Origin: Plotosus lineatus
Lineage: Eukaryota > Chordata > Actinopteri > Siluriformes > Plotosidae
Length of the DNA: 64,000 nucleotides
Assembly: GCA_024760905.1 (NCBI GenBank)
Contig: CM045731.1
Span: 50,204,501-50,268,500 of the forward strand
Reading direction: 5' to 3'
The number at the start of each line of letters is the position of its first letter. Within the stretch, counting starts at the first letter, position 1. Shown piece after piece: positions 1 to 10,304 of this stretch. The notes beneath the pieces were generated by a model, which ran no database searches, was not told where the DNA came from, and saw only the letters and a list, made by a program, of their open reading frames with translations. The position numbers and the translations under genes were made by a program.

Positions 1-396
1 TATGATCTTTGTTTGTTTAATGTTTGCAATTCTGTGCCTTGCCTGTAAAGTTGCATGATCTTTGCCTGCTTAGCATTACTTATTTCTGCACTGCCTTTGA
101 TGTACTGTCTACCTGACTGCATGAACTCTGCCTGTCACATTATTGGACTGTGTATCTGGTTTTGTCCCCCTGATTTTCATTAAGTATTGTTTACCTGCAA
201 AGTGCATCTATCTCACACTATGCTAATTCATGGCATGATGTTCAGTCTGAACACTAATTGCTATTTTGTTTGACTGGAAAAGAAAAAATGTTACACTTAA
301 ATGTGTGATTTTTTTCACTGAATATGTTGTTGTTGTTGCTATTGCTGTTTGTCCTTCAAGGTTAAAGATGCCCATGACTACATATCATATCAATGA
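1..396. other. No gene recognised
   Basis: AT-rich sequence with no long open frame, no CCP-like exon and no recognised element. Two loosely repeated phrases (around 1-30 and 52-80) suggest a decayed repeat, but no family was identified. Confidence 0.4.
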
Positions 397-1289
397 TCAG
401 TGGCTGTGGGTCCAGAGATGGCTACTGAGGCCAATCCAGGCCTGAAAGCCTTGCCCACACACAGGACAAGTGTGGGTGGGGTGCTGCAATGGAAATAGAG
501 GCAGCTAGAGCTTTGCGGGCTGCGTGTTTCTGCTGTGCCTCTGCAGTTCTTTGCTTCTCCACTGCATGGGCACTTGTGAAGACTTTGCTTCACCAAGCTG
601 AGCAGTTGGTAGCAAGCTGCTCCCAAGTGCTGACCTTGAAGTTCATGTCCTTGAGGGACCCATTAAAGCCATCTTTGAAATGTTTCTTCTGTCCCCAACT
701 GAATGCTTACCTTCACAAAGGTCTCCGGAAAGTAGCTGTTTGGGCAGTCAACTGTCTGTCATTCTGACAATATGGCCCGCCCATCTGACCTACGCTTTCT
801 GTAGGAGGGTGTGGATGCTGGGAATGCCGGCTTGTTCCAGGACTTCCGTGTCCAGCCTGAAGTTCCTGTCCCTTCACCGTGATGTGTGGTTCCTGGTAGG
901 GCTGTCCTGGCATGTGCTGGTACTTAGTTTTTTTGGAGCTTATGGTGAGACAGAAGTTGTCACAGGCTCTTAAGAAGCAGTCCATTTCATGCTGCATCTT
1001 CTGTTCTGTGCCAGCATTGTGGGCGCAGTCATCAGTGAACAAGAAGTCTCTGATGACAGTCTCCTTCACCTTGGTAACAGCCTGCAGGAACCTGAGATTG
1101 AACAGTCCACTGTCAGTCCTGTGCCTGACATGCATCCCATCCTGGCAATCATGGAAAGCGTCTGTCAGCATGGCTGAAAAGACCATGCTAAAGAGCATTG
1201 GTGTTAAGCCTGGAGTGTATGCGTCGGACCCAGAGATGCAGGAGACCATAAGAAGATTCAACGATTTTATTTTGCACTTGGAACTCTAA
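397..1289 (-). mobile_element. Non-LTR retrotransposon fragment: reverse transcriptase C-terminal half plus zinc finger
   Basis: On the minus strand the frame from about 1261 to 713 reads like the palm and thumb part of a LINE reverse transcriptase, with an FTDDCAHNA segment in the position of the catalytic FADD motif and a TEQKMQHEMDCF helix after it. Further downstream another frame ends with a canonical C2H2 finger (C-x2-C-x12-H-x3-H, TCPVCGQGF followed by HLWTH) just before a stop at 397-399. Non-LTR elements with a C-terminal C2H2 finger are widespread. Frames are broken and the catalytic A is T, so this is a dead fragment. The clade is unresolved. A further piece of what looks like the same element, from earlier in the reverse transcriptase, lies at 4625-4790. 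Confidence 0.65.
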
Positions 1290-4200
1290 ATCACGGGAAT
1301 AATAAATCAATGGAACTGGTCGAGCATGAAGCAAGATACCAGGGTCAGAGAGAAAGCAGAGGAACGGGATCACTGGGAAGACAATCTTCTGACATCGGAG
1401 GGAAGCGTGCCGCTCCCATTAATAGCTGGCTGTTTGCTGATTGCAGAGTGGGACCAGGTGCGCTCTTCTGGAACTCGCCTACCGGCAACAGCCACGCCCC
1501 TCGCCAGCGCCTGCAATGACTGAAGAAGAGAATTAATGCCGCCAGCCAGCACAGACCATAACAGTGCCCTCCCCCTTAAGGGGCGCCACCTAGCGCCTGA
1601 CCAGGCTTGCCCGGGAACTGACGATGAAACATGTCTAATAAGTCTGGGTAAAGGATTAGTGAGCGGGGAATCCATGAGCGTTCTTCGGGTCCATACCCCT
1701 CCCAGTCCACTAGGTACTGAAAACCTCGACCCCGTCTGTGTACATCGAGGATACGGTTGACTGTGTATGCGGGATGTCCATCAATCAGCTGAGGAGGAGG
1801 GGGTGGGGAAGAGGACTTTCTACCGTGGGCTTAATCAGGGAAACATGGAATACTGGGTGTACCTTGAGTGAGGATGGGACTCTTAGTCGGATGGTTCTAG
1901 GGTTTATAATTTTTTCTATTACACAGGGCCCAATGTATCTGGGAGACAGTTTCTTGGAGTCAACTTGCAGTGGCAGGTCCTGGGAGGAGAGCCACACTTG
2001 CTGCCTGACCGTGTAGGGGGGTGCCAGGGTTCGGTGACGATCGGCAATCCTCCAGTTTTGGGCCACTGTTCGTTCCAGGGCAGCACGTGCTTCTTTCCAG
2101 ACCCGGCTTGCTCTGCGAAACTGTGCCTGGACAGATGAAACGGCCACTTTGACCTCCTGGCTGGGAAACAGGGGAGGCTGGAAACCATTAATCATCATGA
2201 AGAGGGACATCCCGGTGGCGGTGCAGATCAGAGAATTGTGTGCGTATTCGATCCATAGGTGTGTGGCACAGGAGGCTGGGAGGTGGGAGGCAACGCAGTG
2301 CAGGCAGGATTGAAGACTTTGATTCGCTCGCTCTGCCTGCCCGTTCGACTGAGGATGGTAGCCAGAGGACAAGCTGCAGGAGACTCCCAAGGGGTTGCAG
2401 AATGCCTTCCAAACTCTGGATGCAAACTTGGGGCTCAGGTCTGAAACGACGTCCTGGGGGATGCCATGGAGGCGAAAGACATGTTGGACCAGGAGACCAG
2501 CTGTTTCCATCGCCGAGGGGAGTTTGGGTACGGCGAAGAAGTTAACTGCCTTGGTCCACTATCGTCAGGATAACAGTGTTGCCCTGGGACGGGGGTAAAC
2601 CTGTGACAAAGTCCACCACAAGGTGCGACCAGGGACGATGGGGAATGGGTAAGGGTTGGAGGAGACCCGTGGGTGCACGATGGGAGGACTTGCTCTGGGC
2701 ACAGGTGACACAAGCTCCCACAAACTCCCTGGTGTCAGCTGCCATCGTTGGCCACCAGAAGCATTGTTGGAGTAGGAAGAGAGTTCGGTGGGCTCCGGGG
2801 TGGCAGGCTAATTTTGAGGAGTGAGCCCACTGGAGTGCTGGGGTTCTGGCTGGCGGGGGAACATATAGTCGACCTTGGGGACACCCAATCGGCTCCAGTT
2901 CCCCCTGCTGGGCATCCCGAACTAGCCGTTCTACCTCCCATTGAGCTGCTTCAAGTATACAGGAGGCGGGCAAGATGGTCTCCATGGTAGTGTCTTCCCT
3001 CGAGGAGAACTGTCTGGAGAGAGCATCTGGCTTCGTATTCTGGGAGCTGGGTTGGTATGTTAGTGTGAAGTTGAACCTTCCCAAGTAGCGTGACCATCGT
3101 GCCTCACGGGAGTTCAACCTTTTGGCTGGACGGAGGTAAGATAGGTTTTTATGATCGGACCAGACCATGAAGGGGTGGGCTCCCCCTTCCAGCCAATGCC
3201 TCCACTCCACTCCTGGAGCGCCAAGACCACCGCCAGCAGCTCACGATTCCCAACATCATAATTTTGTTCCTCCGGGGACAAGCGACGGGAGAAGAAGGCG
3301 CATGGTTGTAGCTTCTGGTCTGTGGGAGACTGTTGGAAGAGGACCGCCCCCACCCCTGAGTCTGAGGCGTCGACTTCCACCACAAACTGCAGTGAGGGGT
3401 ATGGGTGGCTCAGTACAGGTGCATTGACGAATTTAGCCTTCAGCCTGTCAAACGCCGCCTGGGCACTTGGGGACCACTGGAACGGTGTTTTGGGTGATGT
3501 CAACTGTGTGAGGGGGGCTGCTAGGTGGCTGTAGTCCTGCACAAACCGGCGATAGAAGTTTGCAAACCCCAGGAACCTCTGCAGCTGTTTCCTCGTCCCC
3601 GGAGCTGGCCACTCCGCCACTGCCTTCACCGCCTTCACCTTCGCCGGATCGGATCTTATCTGACCCTTCTCCACGATGAACCCCAGGAAGGAGACTGAGG
3701 GGACATGAAACTCGCATTTTTCTGCTTTAACAAACAGTCTGTTCTCTAGGAGCCTCTTTAGTACCATTCTCACGTGGCGGAGATGCTCATCTTCGTCTCT
3801 AGAGAAGATCAGGATGTCGTCAAGGTACACCAATACAAAGCGGTTCAGCATGTCCCTAAGCACATCGTTGACCAGAGCTTGGAAAACTGCCGGGGCATTG
3901 GTTAGTCCGAATGGCATGACCAAATATTCGAAGTGCCCCAGGGGCATGTTGATCGCCGTCTTCCACTCGTCCCCCTCCTGAATTCGGACGAAGTGGTAGG
4001 CGTTTCTCAGGTCCAGCTTGGAAAAAATGGTAGCATCGTGGAGAGAGGTGAAGGCTGAATCGATTAGAGGGAGAGGGTACTTGTTTTTTATGGTGATATG
4101 GTTAAGGCCCGTGTAATCGATGCAAGGTCTCAGGGTCTTGTCTTTCTTTTCGACAAAGAGGAACCCAGCGCCTTCCGGGGAAGATGAGGGCCGAATGAGA

Positions 4201-4625
4201 CCGGTAGCCAGAGACTCATTAATATATGCCTCCACGGCATCTTTCTCTGGCTTCGAGAGATTGTATAGTCGCTGGTAAGGGAGCGTGGAACCTGGGAGTA
4301 GGTCAATGGTGCAGTCGTATGGTCAGTGAGGAGGTAATAAGCGAGCCCGGTCCTTGCTGAAGACCTCTTGCAGGACGTGATATTCTTTTGGCACGCCGAC
4401 TAAGTCCAGATCCTCCAGGTCGACCGGGGTTCGTGAAGCTTGGGAGGGTACGGCTGCCATGAAGTAGTGTTGCAGACAGTAGTCACTCCAGCTACATATG
4501 GTGAGGGTGCGCCAGTCGATGTGGGGATTGTGGGTCTGCAACCATGGCCACCCCAACACTAGGGGAAAGTGAGAGGCAGAGAGAACAAACAGCTCCAAAG
4601 CAGGATCAGCAGGAGCCAATCATGC
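1290..4625 (-). mobile_element. 5'-truncated Ty3/gypsy chromovirus-type LTR retrotransposon
   Basis: Minus-strand element containing the end of protease, reverse transcriptase, RNase H, integrase and a chromodomain, followed by about 250 bp of LTR-like sequence that starts near 1562 with TGTTATGG. Gag, most of protease and the 5' LTR are absent: pol begins abruptly at about 4625, next to a LINE fragment. Fish chromodomain gypsy elements of the Sushi-ichi kind have this order. The right edge (about 1290) is approximate, because the LTR end and target-site duplication could not be fixed. Confidence 0.85.
1650..4619 (-). pseudogene. gypsy pol remnant (PR-RT-RH-IN-chromodomain)
   Basis: Domain order on the minus strand is as follows. 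The protease C-terminal end is at 4619-4323 (VLGWPWLQTHNPHIDW). Reverse transcriptase is at about 4235-3600, with YLDDILIFS as the catalytic YxDD. RNase H is at about 3400-3120 ([13 protein letters not shown] and [10 protein letters not shown]). Integrase follows with an HHCC-type segment (CVTCAQSK), DFVTGLPPS and [12 protein letters not shown] as parts of the DDE core. A chromodomain ([12 protein letters not shown]) ends near 1650. There is a stop between protease and reverse transcriptase at about 4320. One-base frame changes occur near 3205 and near 2545. The element therefore cannot be autonomous. It is flanked by LINE pieces on both sides, and its lack of gag suggests loss by rearrangement. 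Confidence 0.85.
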
Positions 4626-4790
4626 CCGAATACCTGGCTGGCGTGGGAATGAGTGGTTCTCTGTGGTTCTCAGGACATGGGCCAGGATCTTCCCAGCTGT
4701 TGACAGGAGAGAGATGCCTCGATGATTGTTGTAGGACTGGCAGTTGTGTTTCTTCTTGTAGATGTGGACCATGGTAAGTGGCGGTGTGAA
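4625..4790 (-). mobile_element. Non-LTR retrotransposon fragment: early reverse transcriptase
   Basis: The minus-strand frame reads HIYKKKHNCQSYNNHRGIS and then LLSTAGKILAHVL, the fingers motif (NYRGISLLS type) of LINE reverse transcriptases. It abuts the truncated gypsy element. It fits the earlier part of the element whose later part is at 397-1289 on the same strand, with the middle of the reverse transcriptase missing. Confidence 0.6.
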
Positions 4791-5564
4791 TAGTTATGTG
4801 TGTTCCCCTGTACATGTGCTCTCCAAGTTAACGCCATGAGTTAACTATCATCTTCTTGAAAGAATCATGTTTCCAAGTTCGTCAAGATCCCCACAAAGGG
4901 GCATGAAGGTCTCCTACACTCAGTTAAGGTCTGTTCTGTCTACTGTACTCGACCATGATTCCCATGTTCTACCTCAGTTGGCATCACACACACTCCATGC
5001 TCATCTCTTTCTGTAAAACTGTGGAGATAGTTGACCTAGTGTCCCAGTGTAAACCCAACATAAGGTAACAAAGGCAATTTAAAATGACAGTGCAAGGAAA
5101 GTTTACAGTGAAAGATTACAATGGCTGCAAGATTTACCTTATTTCTGGACAAATATGATAAAATAAAGAATTGGCATATCCTGGAAATTTATTTTCATTC
5201 ATATTAAATTATTCCTACAACTTCCAGCAAAACGTCAATGATCCATTCAATTGTTTTGAGTGTTGGTATTTTCGGATAATTTGGCATTCTGCTTCATTCC
5301 AGATTTAATAATAGCTCCCATTTTTGCACACATGTGATCATGTGACACCCAATCCAGTAATGTAGCTCATTGGCCTTTATATTGTGAATCAAGTTCAATT
5401 TCCAAGTGTGTAGAGGATACTCTTCAAACGACCAAGGAAGAAGTGATTTATTTTGTGATATTCTACTTTTTAGACCCTATGTGGAATGTGAAATACCTCA
5501 TAAAACTACTAAAATTTTCCCCTGGTAATAATGATAATTAATATCATGTTTTCTGTTGGCAGGC
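4791..5564. other. No gene recognised
   Basis: No coding exon or known element was recognised. A splice-acceptor-like site followed by a short open stretch occurs around 5480-5525, but it has no CCP cysteines and was not called. Confidence 0.4.
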
Positions 5565-5900
5565 AGTGGTGGCCTGGTGGTAAGGTGCTGGATCACTGAT
5601 CCTAAGGTTGGGGGTTCAAGTCCCACTATCAACAGGTTGTCACTGTCCCCCCAGTGCAGCTAACTGGGTTAACAAAGGGCAGCCATGTCTCTCACTATCT
5701 ATGGTGTGAGGCATATAAAAGAACCATTGCTGACTAGACAGGTCGAGACGAGAGTAGGCTGTATAGCCGTCAGCGTTTTTCAGCCCTGTGATGACCTGGC
5801 AAGCTGTTCAGGGTGTACTCTGCCCTCGGTGGTGATAGTGGGATTGAACCACTGACCTTCAGATTAGAAACCCATTGCCTTATCCACTAAGCCACCACTG
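5565..5900 (+). mobile_element. Chimeric tRNA-derived SINE (A head, B tail) with an inverted second tRNA-like head
   Basis: Starts with a tRNA-like head containing a B box (ggttcaagtcc) and the SINE-A body (TGCAGCTAACTGGGTT). It then switches at about 5785 to the SINE-B 3' region (ccctgtgatgacctggc). The last 75 bases, ending at 5900, are the reverse complement of another tRNA-like head (cagtggtggcttagtggata). The same A-to-B switch recurs at 17386-17640 and 19717-20091. Confidence 0.7.
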
Positions 5901-5976
5901 TTGTATGATATGGTTTTTCACAAGTGATATGGTTTAAAATAAACACTATTCACTGGATTTCTTCTCTTTTCGCTAG

Positions 5977-6156
5977 CAATGACCTGTGATGAGCCTCAAA
6001 TAAAGTATGCATCTATCACTGAAGGCAAATCAAAATATTATGCATATCACTCATCCATCTGGGTTGAGTGTATTGCTGGATACAAGATGGAAGGGTCAAA
6101 AAACCTTACCTGTGAAGAAAATGGATGGACTCCATCACCTCCAGAGTGCAGTTTAA
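5977..6156 (+). CDS. CCP module exon (orphan)
   Basis: Acceptor TTTTCGCTAG before 5977 and donor GTAAGA at 6157. The exon is 180 nt, phase 1 in and phase 1 out. Four cysteines in CCP spacing (MTCDEP, WVECIAGYKM, LTCEENGW, PPEC) and the conserved Trp of ENGW are present. Frame and splice sites are intact. Confidence 0.85.
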
Positions 6157-6220
6157 GTAAGAATAATTTTCATTTGAATTCAGAAGAAACTGGAAAAAAA
6201 AACAATGATAACTGCTTAGG

Positions 6221-6299
<79 letters not shown>

Positions 6300-6892
6300 G
6301 ACTGCTATTACTACTACTACTACTACTACTACTACCAATAATAATAATAATAATATAGCTCGACCACCTCACAGCAAGTACCTGTGTTTGGGTCCCGAGT
6401 TCAACAAATGCATTTTTGTATAGGGTTCTCTGTGTGCTTGAGTGGGTTCTGTTGGGTACTCTGGTTTTGTATAATCCAAACCCATGCACATTAGGCTAAC
6501 TGACAGTTCTAAAATGCCCCAAGTGTCAACATGAGTATGAATGGTTATATTTGTTGGTCAGGTGATGATCTGGTGAGCTGTTTAGGGTGTACCCTGTCTT
6601 TGGCTATTGTTAGCTGAGATAGGCTTTAGCCTCCCTGAGACCCTGATTAAGCAGCTCAGCAAATTAGTGAGTGAATAATAATAATAATAATAATAGAAAC
6701 AACAACAATTATTATTATTACATTTCTATAAAAATACTTTTATTTATTTATTTATTTTTAATAAATCAGTGATACATAAAGCCTTATAAGTGTTTCTTTA
6801 TTTCTTATGTTGCAGATCTTTGGAGCATGAAATGGCTGTTTCAACGCATTTTAGATTTGATTTGTGCAAATGAGAAATTCAGAGATGTGTAA
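5977..6892 (+). CDS. 3' end of a CCP (sushi) domain gene, partial
   Basis: Two exons are proposed. The first (5977-6156) encodes one whole CCP module. The second (6816-6892) follows a strong pyrimidine-rich acceptor, continues in phase 1 and adds about 25 residues (LWSMKWLFQRILDLICANE region) before a stop at 6890-6892. The tail is too polar for a membrane span. It is a possible amphipathic helix with one cysteine, so the product would be secreted. CCP modules of RCA proteins bind C3b/C4b-type ligands; that role here is inference. All upstream exons must lie before position 1 or have been lost, because 1-5976 holds no other CCP exon. A decayed gene fragment is the alternative. The terminal exon is less certain than the CCP exon. 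Confidence 0.55.
6222..6297. repeat. (ATT)n microsatellite
   Basis: About 25 perfect ATT units inside the intron after the orphan CCP exon, followed by CTA/ATA trinucleotide runs to 6357. Confidence 0.95.
6357..6695 (+). mobile_element. SINE-B copy
   Basis: Diverged full-length copy of the tRNA-derived SINE called B here: a 'cctcacagcaag' head, a 'tctggttttgtataatccaaa' middle, and a 3' region with 'tgtaccctgtctttg' and 'gattaagcagctcag'. It ends in an (ATA)n run. Confidence 0.7.
6816..6892 (+). CDS. Probable terminal coding exon of the 5977 CCP gene
   Basis: Acceptor TTCTTATGTTGCAG precedes 6816. In phase 1 it stays open for 25 codons to TAA. No family was recognised. The only support is splice signal and phase. 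Confidence 0.35.
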
Positions 6893-7055
6893 AGGTACAG
6901 TAGTATATCATGTATATTATTACGGTAGTGTATTAGTACTGGTAATACAATGTTGTCTCTGTCGTGGTTTGATATGTCAGCACTCGTGCATGGTGAGGGT
7001 GACTGATTTTCTAAAATATGAGGAACTTAGACCATAGGTTAAGTAATATTCACAA

Positions 7056-7273
7056 GGGGCAGCGGTGGTCTAGTGGATAGGGCGCAGGATCGCTGCGCCT
7101 AAGGTTGGGGGTTCGAGTCCCCACAGGGTTGTCACTGTCCCCCCAGTGCAGCTAACTGGGTGATCAAAGGCGGGCAATGTCTCACTGTCTATGGTGTGAG
7201 GCATGTAAAAGAACCATTGCTAACTTTCAGAAAGAATATGCTGCAAAGTCGTCAGCGTGTTTCTGTCCCTTGC
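7056..7273 (+). mobile_element. SINE-A copy, 3' end lost
   Basis: Clean tRNA-like head (A-box-like tggtctagtgg, B box ggttcgagtcc) and body, stopping at 'tttctgtcccttgct' where the adjoining TA microsatellite begins. Not a tRNA gene: no foldable acceptor stem pair and a long non-tRNA body. Confidence 0.8.
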
Positions 7274-7289
7274 TATATATATATATATA

Positions 7290-7388
<99 letters not shown>

Positions 7389-7395
7389 ATATATA
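7274..7395. repeat. (TA)n microsatellite with GTATGT interruptions
   Basis: About 120 bp of TA units broken by three short GTATG-type motifs. Confidence 0.95.
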
Positions 7396-10304
7396 GATAG
7401 TGCCCTTCATAAGTGCAGCCGTGAGGGGGGGCACAAACAAGTGCCCGCCCTCACGCCGGTCTCAAGCCCGGATAAATGGAGAGGGTTGTGACATGAAGGG
7501 CATCCGGCGTAAAACTTTTGCCAGAATACAAAATGCAAACCGTAAAGGCAAATTTCATACCGGATCGGTCGAGGCCCGGGTTAATAATGACCGCCATCGG
7601 TGCTGTTAACCAACAGGGTGCTGGTGGAAATTGGACTACTGTTGGTCGAAGACGTCGAAGAAGGAGAGGCAGGAGGCGTGTCCGTAGGCAGAGAGAGAAA
7701 AGGAAAAGCATGAGTTTAGGACTGAGAGTAGGGACTTTGAATGTTGGAACTATGACAGGAAAAGGTAGAGAGCTGTCTGACATGATGCAGAGGAGGAAGG
7801 TGGACATATTGTGTTGTTCAGGAGACCAGGCGGAAAGGTAGCACGGCTAGAAGCTTAGGAGCAGGGTTTGAGCTGTTTTTTCACAGTGTGGATGGGAAGA
7901 GAAATTGAGTAGGAGTCATCTTGAAGGAGGAGATGGTCAGGAATGTTGTAGAAGTGAAAAGAGTGTCAAACAAAGTGATGAGTCTCAAGTTAGAAATTGG
8001 AGGTGTGATGTTCAATGTTGTTAGTGCTTATGCCCCACAGGCAGGATGTGAGCTAGAAGAGAAGGAGAGATTCTGGAGTGAGTTAGATGAAGTGATGCAG
8101 AGTACCCCCAGAGGTGAAAGAGTGGTCATTGGGGCAGACTTCAACGGACATGTTGGTGCAGACAACAGAGGGGAAAGTGATGAGCAGGTTTGGTATCCAG
8201 GACAGGAACGCAGGACAGATGTTGATTGATTTTGCAAAAAGGATGGAAATGGCTGTGGTGAATACTTTCTTCCAGAAGAAACAGGAGCATAGGGTGACTT
8301 ATGAAAGCGGAGGTAGGAGCACACAGGTAGACTACATCTTGTGTAGGCGATGTAATTTGAAGGAAGTCAGTGACTGCAAAGTAGTAGTGGGTGAGAGTGT
8401 TGCCAAACAGCATAGGATGGTGGTGTGCAGGATGATTCTGATGGTAAGAAAGGTGAGGAAGGCAAAGGCAGAGCAGAAGACAAAGTGGTGGAAGCTAAAA
8501 AAGGAAGTGTCGTGTTGTCTTCAAGGAGGAGTTGAAACAGGTTTTTGGTGGTCATGAATTGCTTCCAGATGACTGGACAACTATAGCTAATGTGATCAGG
8601 GAGACAGGTAGGAGAGTACTTGGTGTGTCCTCTGGAAGGAAAATAGATAAGGAGACTTGGTGGTGGACTGAGGAAGTGCAGGAGTGTGTACAAAAGACGA
8701 GGTTAGCTAAGAAGAAATGGGACATAGAGAGGACCGAAGAGAGTAAACAGCAGTACAGGGCAACACAGTGTAAGGCGAAGGTAGCGGTGTCAAAGGCCAA
8801 ACAGAGGGCGTATGATGACTTGTATGCTAGGTTGGACAGTAAGGAGGGAGAAAATGATTTATACAGGTAGGCAAAGCAGAGAAATAGAGATGGGAAGGAC
8901 GTGCAGCTAGTTAGAGTGATTAAGGACAGCGTGGGAAACGTGTTGACTGATGACAGAAGTATGCTGGGAAGATGGAAAGAGTACTTTGAAGAGCTGATGA
9001 ATGAGGAAAATGAGAGAGAAAAAAAAGAGTAGAAGAGGTGATTGTTGAGGACCAGAAAGTAGCAAAGATTAGTAAGGGTGAAGTGAGGAGGGCATTGAAG
9101 AGGATGAAGAGTGGAAAGGCAGTTGGTCCTGATGATATACCGGTGGAGGTATGGAAGCATCTCGGAGAGGTAGCAGTAGATTTTCTGACAAGAACATTCA
9201 ACAAGGTCTTAGAGAGTGAGAGGATGCCAGAGGAATGGAGGAGAAGTGCGCTAGTGTCCATTTTTAAGAACAAGGGAGATGTGCAGAGTTGTGGTAACTA
9301 CAGAGGGATAAAGTTGATGAGCCATACGATGAAGCTATGGGAAAGAATAGTGGAAGCTAGACAAAGGGCAGAGGTCAGCATCTATGAACAACAGTTTGGT
9401 TTCATGCCAAGAAAGAGCACCACAGATGCAGTGTTTGCCTTGAGGATGTTAATAGAAAAGTACAGAGAAGGTCAGAAGGAGCTGCATTGTGCCTTTGTGG
9501 ATCTGGAGAAAGCATATGACAGGGTGCCGAGAGAGGAACTGTGGTATTGCATGAGGAAGTCTGGAGTGGCAGAGAAGTATGTTAGTGTGGTGCAGGACAT
9601 GTATGAGAGATGTAAGACAGTGGTGAGGTGTGCTGTTGGTGTGACAGAAGAGTTCAAGGTGGAGGTGGGATGTTTGCAGATGACATTGTGATCTGTAGTG
9701 AGAGCAGAGAACAGGTGCAGGAAAATCTAGAGAGGTGGAGGTATGCCCTGGAAAGGAGAGGAATGAAGGTTAGCTGCAGTAAAACAGAATACATGTGTGA
9801 AAGACAAGGACCCAAGTGGAACGGTGAGGTTACAGAAAACAGAGATAAAGAAGGTGGAGGATTTTAAGTTCTTAGGCTCAACAATCCAGAGCAATGAAGA
9901 GTGTGGAAAAGAGGTGAAGAAGCGTGTTCAGGCAGGTTGGAATGGTTGGAGAAAAGTATCTGCTGTAATGTGCGATAGGAAGGTATCAGCAAGAATGAAA
10001 GGAAAAGTGTACAAGACAGTGATGAGGCCAGCGATGTTGTATGGTTTAGAAACAGTGGCCCTGGGGAAAAGACAGAAGGCTGAGCTGGAGGTAGCAGAGA
10101 TGAAAATGTTGAGGTTCTCTTTGGGAGTAACGAGGATGGATAGGATCAGGAATGAGTACATCAGAGGGACAGCACATGTTCGAGGTTTTGGAGACAAAGT
10201 CAGAGAGGCTAGATTGAGATGGTTTGGACATGTACAGAAGAGGGATTGTGAGTATATTGGTAGTAGGATGCTGAGGTTGGAACAACCAGGCAGAAGGTCT
10301 AGAG

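Noticed and set aside
5478..5525. Possible small exon upstream of the orphan CCP exon (acceptor-like site, short open stretch, GT)
   Set aside because: No cysteines, no similarity to CCP, stalk or signal sequence. Chance splice motifs are common in AT-rich DNA.
6222..6357. Extension of the CCP reading frame through the ATT repeat as poly-isoleucine/tyrosine protein
   Set aside because: A good donor site at 6157 ends the exon; the rest is microsatellite.
7056..7140. tRNA gene suggested by A- and B-box-like motifs (also at 18596, 23703, 44185 and other SINE heads)
   Set aside because: Each is followed by a long shared non-tRNA body and, where visible, target-site duplications. They are SINE heads.
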